From Deltaproteobacteria bacterium (GTDB lineage Bacteria > Desulfobacterota > Desulfobacteria > Desulfobacterales > C00003060): DNA of 5,360 nucleotides. Both the position numbers and the translations under genes were made by a program. Positions 1 through 5,360 of this stretch are shown piece by piece. The stretch covers positions 1-5,360 of the forward strand of contig JAFDFO010000218.1 of the NCBI GenBank assembly GCA_019309815.1. The letters run 5' to 3'. Under the pieces are notes generated by a model. That model made no database searches and had not been told where the DNA came from. It worked only from the letters and a program-made list of their open reading frames with translations. Numbering within the stretch: the first letter of the stretch is position 1; each line of letters begins with the position of its first letter.

Positions 1-172
1 GAGCAGTAACACTCACACTGTTTGAGCCGCCGGAAGAGCCTAAGTGGTCCATCCACGGGGCGATGTCGTAAGTGCAGGGAAGTGCTGCAAGGGCATGATT
101 CATCCATACAGCGGGAACCAGCATGACAGTTGTGAGTATCAGGAGTAACGTGCTCCGCAGAGCTGTTTTCAT
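1..172 (-). CDS. Secreted protein with N-terminal BACON-like domain (partial, 3' end outside window)
   Basis: Only the first 57 codons are visible; the frame is open to the left edge. The preferred start is the ATG at 172-170, eight bases after the AGGAG at 185-181; an in-frame ATG at 178 lies only two bases from that site. The protein opens with a Sec signal peptide: a Lys/Arg n-region, a hydrophobic core (residues about 8-24) and an Ala-Leu-Ala cleavage site near residue 29. The mature start, CTYDIAP followed by GSSGGSNSVSVTA, matches the opening of BACON-type Ig-like repeats, in which a Cys-Thr-Tyr-x-Ile start and a Gly/Ser-rich turn precede a Val-rich strand. Such repeats occur in secreted or surface proteins and are thought to mediate adhesion or carbohydrate contact; the function of this protein cannot be read from the fragment. 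It follows the SIMPL gene by 67 bp and is probably co-transcribed with it. Confidence 0.72.
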   Translation of the reverse strand, partial: MKTALRSTLLLILTTVMLVPAVWMNHALAALPCTYDIAPWMDHLGSSGGSNSVSVTA

Positions 173-180
173 TTTCATTT

Positions 181-196
181 CTCCTAAGGAAAGGAG
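181..196 (-). promoter_or_regulatory. Ribosome binding site of the BACON-domain gene, inside a small inverted repeat
   Basis: On the minus strand the Shine-Dalgarno AGGAG (185-181) stands 8 nt before the ATG at 172 and 2 nt before the ATG at 178, which favours the downstream start. The same AGGAG is the 3' arm of a perfect 5-bp inverted repeat, CTCCT (196-192) with a 6-nt loop, so it could be partly masked in the mRNA. The hairpin is short and may have no role. Confidence 0.55.
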
Positions 197-239
197 TGGC
201 GTCCGTTTGGGGCCAACTATAAGTCGAGAGTTATGACAG

Positions 240-986
240 CTACTCTATTTCGTAAGCCACAGTCACCTGGACGCGTATCTCACTCTCCCCTATCTCGATC
301 GGCGGCGCCATTGCAGCGGCTTCCGTATCCATAGCGGCTTTGCGCATCATCTGCGGCCTGGGCGGAACGTGCGTGGGACGCGTGCTGAGTGAAGCGATTC
401 GTTTCAGCTTCACGCCGGCTGCTTTGGCCAGGATCTTCGCCCTGTCTATTGCTTCCTGCGTAGCCAGAGTCAAAGCTTCTTTTTCCAGCGGCTCTTTATT
501 TTTGATGTAGAATTGAATGTGGTTGATGTTGTTGGCACCGCTTTCGAGGGCCTCGCCGACAACCTGGGACACATGCTTGGACAGGTCTTCCGGCGCAAAC
601 TTTTCAAGTGTCACCAGAACCGAATTGTGCACTTCATACCCCTTGATCACGGGCGGTCTGGCCTTGTAGTCCTTTTGGGGTGTCACCCGGTAATTGGAAG
701 TCTCAAGCTTGAGGTCTTGAATGTTCAAACCCTTGATAGCCCCAAGGACCGCCTTGATTCTGAGAGCATTGTCTGAGCTGACCTGATCCAGGTTCTTTCC
801 CTCGGTCACGACGGCAACGGAAATCCTGGCTGAATCATTCTGGCCTGTCACCTCGGCTGTGCCCTCGGTGTGAATCAGATAACTCTTGCAATCAGACCGG
901 CATTGCTTGGCACATTGTTGCGCAAAGGTGGTATGGGCGATGAACAGTAGACTCACAACTAAAAGCGGAACCAATACTCTTTTCAT
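240..986 (-). CDS. Exported SIMPL-domain (DUF541) protein
   Basis: A 248-residue protein with a Sec signal peptide (Lys-Arg n-region, hydrophobic core 4-17, cleavage after Phe-Ala at residue 22), so it is predicted to be periplasmic. The rest is a full SIMPL/DUF541 domain. It opens with GTAEVTGQNDSARISVAVVT (42-61), followed by a helix of the 'N-A-x-R-x-x-A-V-L' type (73-82) and an 'LETSNYRVTPQ' segment (94-104). Next come the 'GYEVHNSVLVTL' strand (116-127), 'GANNINHIQF' (150-159), the 'AIDRAKILAKAAGVKL' helix (179-194) and a closing 'E-I-R-V-Q-V-T-V-A-Y-E-I' strand. The length is normal for the family. Members include E. coli YggE, linked to oxidative-stress defence, but the molecular function is unknown. 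The start is supported by GGGAGG (1000-995), 8 nt before the ATG. An unusual Cys triplet (C25, C29, C33) lies just after the signal peptide. The gene follows the DUF6599-like gene by 58 bp. Confidence 0.9.
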   Translation of the reverse strand: MKRVLVPLLVVSLLFIAHTTFAQQCAKQCRSDCKSYLIHTEGTAEVTGQNDSARISVAVVTEGKNLDQVSSDNALRIKAVLGAIKGLNIQDLKLETSNYRVTPQKDYKARPPVIKGYEVHNSVLVTLEKFAPEDLSKHVSQVVGEALESGANNINHIQFYIKNKEPLEKEALTLATQEAIDRAKILAKAAGVKLKRIASLSTRPTHVPPRPQMMRKAAMDTEAAAMAPPIEIGESEIRVQVTVAYEIE

Positions 987-994
987 TATGCGCG

Positions 995-1000
995 CCTCCC
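995..1000 (-). promoter_or_regulatory. Ribosome binding site of the SIMPL gene
   Basis: GGGAGG on the minus strand with an 8-nt spacer to the ATG at 986-984. It is the strongest Shine-Dalgarno in the window and confirms that start. The 58-bp gap to the upstream gene shows no terminator hairpin, which fits co-transcription. Confidence 0.7.
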
Positions 1001-1044
1001 TTTATCTTTGTTCTCTTATTGCTTCCTGTAGATTGTATTTCAAG

Positions 1045-1479
1045 CTATTGGGCGGGTTTTACTCTCTTTGCCATATCCTTCAACAAGTCCATTCCCTGTT
1101 GTGCCTCAGGCAGGTCGTAGACCCCGATGACAAAAGGCCCTTCCTGTGCAACGAGAATGTTCTTGTGATACGGTTCTTGTGAACTGAATCCGCGTTGCCC
1201 AATTCCATCTATGGGCAAACATTTCTTCCCGCCCTTTTGCAAAAAATCCTTGTGCGCCTCAAAGGAGTGGGCAGCATCTTCCTTTGAGGGGAAGAGGGCC
1301 ACGAATGTAGAAACAACGTCACCGCCAACTCTGTGCTCGGAAACAAGGCCCCTATCCAGGAATGCATGACCAAGAATGCCCCCCTTGATATACTGCTCAG
1401 AGCCGTCGACTTTGCCGGATTCAGGGAGATAAGAAAGCTCGTGAGGGGGCAGAGCATCCCCTTTCATCTTGTCTGCCAC
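1045..1479 (-). CDS. DUF6599-like protein, C-terminal half (separated from the N-terminal half by an apparent frameshift)
   Basis: A 144-residue reading frame if counted from the GTG at 1479; the frame stays open upstream and overlaps the N-terminal half by 16 nt. There is no signal peptide and no good ribosome binding site at the GTG. The sequence reads as the second half of a DUF6599-type protein: a helix HLVIARKVADKMKGD (beginning just before the GTG), then LPPHELSYLPESGKV, a 'Y-I-x-x-G-I-L-G-H-A-F-L-D-R-G-L' segment, a 'V-S-T-F-V-A-L-F-P-S-K-E-D-A' strand-helix, 'EPYHKNILVAQEGPFVIGVYDL' and a terminal helix. The N-terminal half (1464-1940) supplies exactly the missing part in the frame one base away, so the two are best read as one gene of about 300 codons interrupted near 1498-1515. 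Independent translation of this half is possible but less likely. The function of DUF6599 is unknown. Confidence 0.65.
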   Translation of the reverse strand: MADKMKGDALPPHELSYLPESGKVDGSEQYIKGGILGHAFLDRGLVSEHRVGGDVVSTFVALFPSKEDAAHSFEAHKDFLQKGGKKCLPIDGIGQRGFSSQEPYHKNILVAQEGPFVIGVYDLPEAQQGMDLLKDMAKRVKPAQ

Positions 1480-1940
1480 CTTACGGGCAATGACCAGATG
1501 CTGTTCTTTCCATAGCGCCGGCCCTTGTAGAAGGCTAGGTAACCGTTTGTGCCGTAAGAGGCCGCACCGATTTTTGAAGAGGATGACTCACTCCCTCTCT
1601 TTGACTGAAACATACCAAAGGCATTAAGCTTTTCTCCCATGTTGTAGATGTCGACCGTTATGGTGTCTTTGCTTTCTGATTCGGTAGAGTAGTTTACTCC
1701 CTTCAATGAGACAAACCCGTACGCAAGAAAAGACTCGGCTTCGCCATTGATGTACTTGTAAAGATCTTCGGGATTGTAATGGTAAGGTTTGTCCGTCATC
1801 TGCCATCCGGGTATCTCGGGACCGTGGGGCAGGAGGGGGCATCCCCAGGCAGATGAAACCCCTGACGCACACCAGCACATCAAAAGAACAAAGATAACAA
1901 AAAGCGCAGGGTGATGTACGACTGATCGATTGCCTTTCAT
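1464..1940 (-). CDS. Exported DUF6599-like protein, N-terminal half (ends early at an apparent frameshift)
   Basis: From the ATG at 1940 this frame encodes 158 residues; an in-frame ATG at 1967 would overlap the reductase gene. The 1940 start is preferred because it begins a clear signal peptide: MKGNR n-region, hydrophobic core ALFVIFVLLMCW, and a Ser-Ser-Ala cleavage site near residue 30. The mature part carries DUF6599 hallmarks: 'PEIPGWQMTDKPYHYNPEDLYKYINGEAESFLAYGF' (41-76), 'VDIYNMGEKLNAFGMFQSKR' (96-115) and 'YGTNGYLAFYKGRRY' (129-143). After the last motif the frame runs into 15 residues with no family resemblance (KNSIWSLPVRWQTR) and stops, while the family pattern resumes in the frame one base back. 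This points to a 1-nt loss, possibly with a small deletion. The ATG lies 4 nt after the reductase stop with no clear Shine-Dalgarno, which suggests translational coupling to the reductase. Confidence 0.72.
   Translation of the reverse strand: MKGNRSVVHHPALFVIFVLLMCWCASGVSSAWGCPLLPHGPEIPGWQMTDKPYHYNPEDLYKYINGEAESFLAYGFVSLKGVNYSTESESKDTITVDIYNMGEKLNAFGMFQSKRGSESSSSKIGAASYGTNGYLAFYKGRRYGKNSIWSLPVRWQTR
1498..1515 (-). other. Probable frameshift site in the DUF6599-like gene
   Basis: On the minus strand, the upstream frame loses family resemblance right after the KGRRY segment (Tyr codon at 1514-1512). The frame one base back gives KEQHLVIARKVADKM. The switch falls in the A-rich stretch GGAAAGAACAG (1511-1501). 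Adding one base here would restore a continuous reading frame of about 300 codons. There is no canonical slippery heptamer, so a mutation or sequencing/assembly error is more likely than programmed frameshifting. Confidence 0.6.
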
Positions 1941-1944
1941 ATTC

Positions 1945-3150
1945 TTATGCAAGAATTCTGTGGGCATAGCGCATGCGTTCTCCTATCTTGATTCCGTTTG
2001 CACATCTGCAGGTGGGCGAGGAGCAATCCATGCAGGCATGGGCATTTTCTTGGGTTGACAGCTCACCATAGGCAGCGCGGGCAAGCTCCGGGTCATTGTA
2101 GCCCTCCCAGTATGTGAGGGCGCGGTGAATAGAGGGGATGTCAACATGTCCAGGACACGAAGAGGCGCACTCGCCACACCTGACGCAGTAGCAATCCTTG
2201 ATTGCAGTATAATAGGAATCAAGAACCTTTCTGTCGCTCCACCCCGGCTTTTTTCCTACTGCAGCAATGTTTTGTGACAGCTGGTCCCTGTTCACCATGC
2301 CCGGTATGGCACAATCGATGAAATCCTTGTCGAGGACCCACTTCAGGGCGGCCTGGTGGGGATTCAACCCCCCAGTGACCCCTTTGTCATACCCACCTGC
2401 CTGCGTTTTCATGGCAATAATCCCGACCTGCTTGCTTCGGGCGAGTCTCAATGCCTCGGTATGTTCAGGCGGGCTCTTAAAATTATACGTTGCCAGAAAC
2501 ACGTCATAGAACTTGGTCTTTAGCGTTTCGTTTACAATATCGACGTAATTGCTCCCGTCGGCATGAAAAGAAATCCCCACAAAGCGTGCCTTTCCCGCCT
2601 GCTTCTGCCTTGCAAGAAAGTACATCATGTCCTCATTCCCCGGCCAGCTCGGATCTACAATGTTGTGTAGAAGCAGCACATCCACATAGTCCGTCTGCAG
2701 CCTCTGCAGACTCTTTTCCAGCATCTTTTCCATCGTCGATGTGTCTCGCAGCTGCTTGCCCATTATGCCTCTCTCATAAGGAGGCACCTTTGTGGCAACA
2801 AACACCTTGTCTCTTCCATAGTCTTTCAGTCCCTTACCTAGCATCTTTTCGTTCTTGCCGCCTTGATATCCATGTGCCGTATCAAAGTAGTTAACTCCCC
2901 TATCCAGGGCTTCAAACAAAACGGCAGGGTCTTTTAGCTGCATTACACCACAACTGAGGGCTGATACCTTCAGGCCTGTCTTTCCGAGGGACCGGTACTC
3001 CATTTTGGGTTGGGTGTCCACACTCTCTTTTGGCTCTTCTTTTCCCAGTGCCACCCCTGCGGACAAGGGGCTCACAATCAGACCGGTGGTCGCACACGTC
3101 ACAGCCACATCTCTCAAGAATTGACGGCGAGTTACTTCCCTCTCACACAT
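1945..3150 (-). CDS. Tat-exported aldo/keto reductase with C-terminal 4Fe-4S domain
   Basis: From the ATG at 3150 this gene encodes 401 residues; a TTG five codons upstream (3165) is rejected because GGGGGA (3163-3158) sits 7 nt before the ATG. The N-terminus is a twin-arginine signal, TRRQFLRD (R8, R9) plus a hydrophobic stretch (15-36), so the folded, cofactor-loaded enzyme should be exported or membrane-tethered. The TIM-barrel aldo/keto reductase domain spans about 50-300. It has the complete catalytic tetrad: D90 and Y95 in NYFDTAHGY, K121 in VFVATKVPP and H162 in VDVLLLHN. The late motif 'A-I-P-G-M' (281-285) lies where the family binds NADPH. The C-terminal domain (320-383) holds CxxCxxCxxxCP (C322, C325, C328, C332) and a second, unusual set, C373-x2-C376-x4-C381-x-C383. 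This implies one or two [4Fe-4S] clusters and electron transfer to or from a partner. The substrate is unknown. The gene is coupled to the DUF6599-like gene downstream. Confidence 0.92.
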   Translation of the reverse strand: MCEREVTRRQFLRDVAVTCATTGLIVSPLSAGVALGKEEPKESVDTQPKMEYRSLGKTGLKVSALSCGVMQLKDPAVLFEALDRGVNYFDTAHGYQGGKNEKMLGKGLKDYGRDKVFVATKVPPYERGIMGKQLRDTSTMEKMLEKSLQRLQTDYVDVLLLHNIVDPSWPGNEDMMYFLARQKQAGKARFVGISFHADGSNYVDIVNETLKTKFYDVFLATYNFKSPPEHTEALRLARSKQVGIIAMKTQAGGYDKGVTGGLNPHQAALKWVLDKDFIDCAIPGMVNRDQLSQNIAAVGKKPGWSDRKVLDSYYTAIKDCYCVRCGECASSCPGHVDIPSIHRALTYWEGYNDPELARAAYGELSTQENAHACMDCSSPTCRCANGIKIGERMRYAHRILA

Positions 3151-3157
3151 GTTAGTA

Positions 3158-3163
3158 TCCCCC
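3158..3163 (-). promoter_or_regulatory. Ribosome binding site that sets the reductase start
   Basis: GGGGGA on the minus strand, 7 nt before the ATG at 3150. The alternative TTG start at 3165 overlaps this site and has no Shine-Dalgarno of its own, so the ATG is chosen; the Tat motif then begins at residue 7, as is typical. Confidence 0.6.
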
Positions 3164-3207
3164 AATAATAAGTGTCCCCGACCGTCGGTTATCTTCTTAA
3201 GTTGGAC

Positions 3208-3389
3208 AAAAGGGTTCGAGGATTCAAGGGGTCAAGGATTCAAGGGTTTCCTTTTTTTAAAACCTTATCAAACTCGTTCTTTGAATATTCTTTTGGTTTT
3301 CACTTGAATCCTTGGAGCCTTGACCCCTCGGACCCTTCAGTGGTCTTTAAAGCATTTGCACTCGAACCCTTGAATCCTTGAACCCTTTT
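3208..3389. repeat. Octamer-based inverted-repeat element (MITE- or REP-like, non-coding)
   Basis: The outer arms, 3208-3230 and 3367-3389, are inverted copies that match at 22 of 23 positions. The left arm continues as five tandem degenerate 8-mers of the form AAGGRKTC (3210-3217, 3218-3225, 3226-3233, 3234-3241, 3242-3249). The right side holds the same units inverted in two blocks (about 3303-3337 and 3365-3388). Two inner stems nest within: 3233-3244 with 3303-3314 (12 of 12) and 3259-3264 with 3295-3300 (6 of 6). The middle is AT-rich and there is no coding potential. It abuts the stop codon of the AsmA gene (3391). Similar 'TTGAACCCTTGAATCCTTG' runs are, as I recall, scattered between genes in deltaproteobacterial genomes. 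It may be a non-autonomous repeat, an mRNA-stabilising or terminating structure, or both. No target-site duplication is evident. Confidence 0.75.
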
Positions 3390-3390
3390 T

Positions 3391-5360
3391 TTATTTCTTC
3401 TTCTCTTCCGGCGCCAGGGGTTCTATGAGTTTAACGGGGAGCTTCACGGTTCTCTCTATGATGCCCATCAGCCCGGATCCAACGCCGCTGGCAGACAGGC
3501 CTGTGACCTTTGGATCTCCCCAATCGCCTTTGACGCTCATTGGGATGGAAATAAGCGTTCCACCCAGGATGTAGTTAACCAGCGGAATCTTGCTGACGAT
3601 GAAATCTATGGTTTTCAAAGGGGCGACGGCAACCGTGAAATCCAGCGTCTTGTCCGTGAGATTCACGTTACCCTCGGCGAATATTTGCATCGATTGGCCA
3701 TCCACAATAGCCTCGCTCACCACCAGCTTGTCACCCTGGAAACTCCCCATAACCGTTATAGAATCATAGGCAAATCCTTCTTCTACGAGGTCGGGAAGCT
3801 CCCCCTTGAAAATGTCGGTGACATTGAGAAACCCGAAGATCTGCACCAAGACGTTGGAGCGGTGAATCCGTCCCTTACCTGCAGTAAACTTCAGGTCTCC
3901 CTGGAGGGACCTAGCTACGTCTTTTGCCTTTCCCTGGGCTTTGACTTCCCCATCAAGGTTAAACTTGCCTACCATAAGCCCTTTTTTGTTCACTGCACAG
4001 GCAAGTAGGTCATCTAATTCCTGTTTCTTGGCAGTCGGCTTGAAATCGAGCTGGAGTTCCTTGGGAGTGACACTCACGGTCCCCGGAGAAGCAATGCTGC
4101 CGCACAGGTTCGCTTCCTTGACGTCAACAGACACCCTGTTCCGGTCAAAGGAGATATCGGCGTGAAAAGGGGTCCATTTAAGACCGTCATAGACAAAGCT
4201 TGATGTCTTCAATCTGAGAACCCCCCGCACGGGCAGGTCCCATGAATCTTTGGGCGGCTTGGCCGCTTCTTCTTTAGTCTCTTTACCCTTCTCACCCTCT
4301 TCTCCGTCTTGACCCAGGAGTTTTCGTATATGATCCCACTCGATCTCCGGCGCAGCCAGATTCATATCAAACACGAGCCCTTCATCCTTAGCTGTCAAGT
4401 CGCCGTCGAGGGTAATGCGGTCGTCCCCTAATGTCACAACTGCCGATTCCACCCTGAGATTGTTTTGCTTGGCGTCTAAAGAAATATCCTGAATCGTTGT
4501 CGGGACCTTGAGTATCCACGGGAGGGCAATGTTCTCAGCCTTGAGTTTTCCGTTGGCAACCGTTTCAGCAGGCTGGTCTAACGCAACCTGGGTCTGGAAA
4601 TCCCCCTTGATCCATCCTTCGAGACACTCGTTTGCGAGCAAGCATCGATCCAGGGTTGACTTGTACAATTCTCCGGAAAAACTCAGGCCAAACTCCTTCC
4701 CTTTGAGATTGAACGTGATGGAAGCATCTGATTTCTGATCCTTGATGAGCAATTCCCTGACCATCAGCTCCCCGGGGTTGTGAATAATATCCATTGAGAT
4801 GGTGGTACCCCGTTCTGCAGCCATCTTGCCTGAGAAAGATGACCCAACCCCCTTCTCCCATGCAAGACGCGCGTCCGAAACAGACACAGGAGACTTGAGG
4901 TAGAGTTCACGCGGCAGATGGATAAGCTTTGAGACCCATTCTACTGCTTCCGGCTCTATGGTGCCGGCGAAAGTAGCCTCAGTCTTATTAACCCCTTTCT
5001 GATACTCCTCGACAAAACCCGATATCTGCAATGATGCACCCAGTGCGTCTGTTCGGGCATCTGTCACAGAAATTTTTTCAGGGGTTGCTTCAAACTTCCC
5101 TTGGGTTACCGTGATTGGCTTCGGAAACAGGGACGTGTCCACGGCAAGGTCTTTCACATGACCTGCCACCCGGAACTTCCAGTCCTTTGGTTTTGAGATG
5201 GGGCCTTTGAGGCTGAGGGCAGACGGGGATACGGTTCCCGACAATGATTTGAGCACCTGGAGTCCACTGGCTATCTTTTCGTACGACATAAGCCAGGGGT
5301 AAATCTCATCCAACACAATGCTCGACTTCCCTGCCTTGGCATCCAGGTGCAGCTCCTTAC
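3391..5360 (-). CDS. AsmA-family envelope protein, C-terminal ~655 residues (5' end outside window)
   Basis: The frame is open to the right edge of the window. A GTG at 5316 could serve as a start, but the reading frame and its protein-like sequence (KELHLDAKAGKSSI) continue upstream, so the gene is taken as truncated by the window. The product is rich in short beta-strands with the repeating 'x-G-x-(L/V)-x-(hydrophobic)' pattern of AsmA/TamB/YhdP-type proteins, which form long periplasmic grooves for lipid transport between membranes. The C-terminal part is the most diagnostic. It runs 'F-T-A-G-K-G-R-I-H-R-S', 'IFGFLNVTDIF', 'LPDLVEEGFAYDSITVMGSF', 'AEGNVNLTDKTLDFTVAVAP', 'SKIPLVNYILGG' and 'IPMSVKGDWGDPKV', which follows the AsmA C-terminal (AsmA_2) consensus in order. 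A charged Glu/Lys/Gly linker (visible residues 349-371) separates two beta-rich halves. The Lys-rich tail ends one base before the repeat element. The exact subfamily and cargo are not determinable. Confidence 0.85.
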   Translation of the reverse strand, partial: KELHLDAKAGKSSIVLDEIYPWLMSYEKIASGLQVLKSLSGTVSPSALSLKGPISKPKDWKFRVAGHVKDLAVDTSLFPKPITVTQGKFEATPEKISVTDARTDALGASLQISGFVEEYQKGVNKTEATFAGTIEPEAVEWVSKLIHLPRELYLKSPVSVSDARLAWEKGVGSSFSGKMAAERGTTISMDIIHNPGELMVRELLIKDQKSDASITFNLKGKEFGLSFSGELYKSTLDRCLLANECLEGWIKGDFQTQVALDQPAETVANGKLKAENIALPWILKVPTTIQDISLDAKQNNLRVESAVVTLGDDRITLDGDLTAKDEGLVFDMNLAAPEIEWDHIRKLLGQDGEEGEKGKETKEEAAKPPKDSWDLPVRGVLRLKTSSFVYDGLKWTPFHADISFDRNRVSVDVKEANLCGSIASPGTVSVTPKELQLDFKPTAKKQELDDLLACAVNKKGLMVGKFNLDGEVKAQGKAKDVARSLQGDLKFTAGKGRIHRSNVLVQIFGFLNVTDIFKGELPDLVEEGFAYDSITVMGSFQGDKLVVSEAIVDGQSMQIFAEGNVNLTDKTLDFTVAVAPLKTIDFIVSKIPLVNYILGGTLISIPMSVKGDWGDPKVTGLSASGVGSGLMGIIERTVKLPVKLIEPLAPEEKKK

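Larger units (their letters stand above)
3151..3390. other. Intergenic region between AsmA-family gene and reductase gene
   Basis: A gap of 240 bp. Most of it is the inverted-repeat element (3208-3389). The remaining 57 bp hold the reductase ribosome binding site, a short odd palindrome CCGACCGTCGG (3178-3188) and a GTGTCCCC motif just before it (3172-3179). A promoter for the reductase operon would be expected here, but no clear -35/-10 pair with good spacing was found, so transcription may start in the AT-rich repeat core or read through from the AsmA gene. Confidence 0.6.

Noticed and set aside
1941..1967. ATG at 1967 as the start of the DUF6599-like gene
   Set aside because: It would overlap the reductase gene and place nine extra residues before a well-formed signal peptide that begins at the ATG at 1940.
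2490..2894. A 134-codon plus-strand open frame opposite the reductase gene
   Set aside because: It lies wholly antisense to well-conserved reductase codons and its product is Ser/Pro/Cys-rich with no recognisable motif; it is a shadow frame.
3151..3165. TTG at 3165 as the start of the reductase
   Set aside because: It overlaps the GGGGGA ribosome binding site that is correctly spaced for the ATG at 3150.
3210..3249. CRISPR-like repeats
   Set aside because: The units are 8 bp, contiguous without spacers, and occur in both orientations, which does not fit a CRISPR array.
3172..3381. A 69-codon plus-strand reading frame across the intergenic region
   Set aside because: It is simply the translation of the inverted octamer repeats, with low-complexity repeats of Pro/Leu/Asp/Ser-type residues, and has no family resemblance.
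3367..3392. Simple Rho-independent terminator after the AsmA gene
   Set aside because: The arm next to the stop codon pairs only with a partner about 136 bp away, and on the coding strand just four T's follow the distal arm; a terminating role is possible but not of the standard compact form.
5314..5316. GTG at 5316 as the true start of the AsmA-family gene
   Set aside because: The frame stays open and protein-like to the window edge, no ribosome binding site or signal/transmembrane segment follows, and AsmA-type proteins are usually longer with an N-terminal membrane anchor.

Overview
All recognisable genes in this window lie on the minus strand, so transcription runs from high to low coordinates. 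The mix of genes, with moderate GC, small gaps between genes and octamer-type intergenic repeats, suggests a Gram-negative anaerobe, most likely a Desulfobacterota (deltaproteobacterial) genome or metagenome bin. The genes are an AsmA-type envelope protein, a Tat-exported aldo/keto reductase with a C-terminal iron-sulfur domain, a DUF6599-like protein, a SIMPL/DUF541 protein and a BACON-type exported protein. The lineage is an inference from gene types; there is no rRNA or other marker here.

Layout in transcription order. (1) 5360-3391: the C-terminal ~655 residues of a large AsmA-family protein, whose start lies outside the window. (2) 3390-3151: an intergenic stretch of about 240 bp. Most of it is a self-complementary element (3208-3389) made of degenerate 8-bp units (AAGGRTTC-like) with nearly perfect 23-bp terminal inverted arms; the ribosome binding site of the next gene is at its low-coordinate end. 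(3) 3150-1945: a Tat-signal aldo/keto reductase with a complete Asp-Tyr-Lys-His tetrad and a cysteine-rich C-terminal Fe-S domain. (4) 1940-1045: a DUF6599-like exported protein that starts 4 nt after the reductase stop codon and is split in two by an apparent -1 frameshift near 1498-1515. (5) 986-240: an exported SIMPL-domain (DUF541) protein. (6) 172-1: the first 57 codons of a secreted protein that begins with a BACON-like repeat and runs off the left edge.

Genes 3 to 6 are closely spaced on one strand with no convincing terminator between them, and probably form an operon. Every product carries an export signal or belongs to an envelope family, so the common theme is the periplasm or cell envelope. 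No mobile-element protein, RNA gene or CRISPR array was found. The most distinctive points are the octamer inverted-repeat element, the broken DUF6599 gene coupled to the reductase, an unusual second cysteine motif in the reductase, and a CX3CX3C motif at the mature N-terminus of the SIMPL protein.
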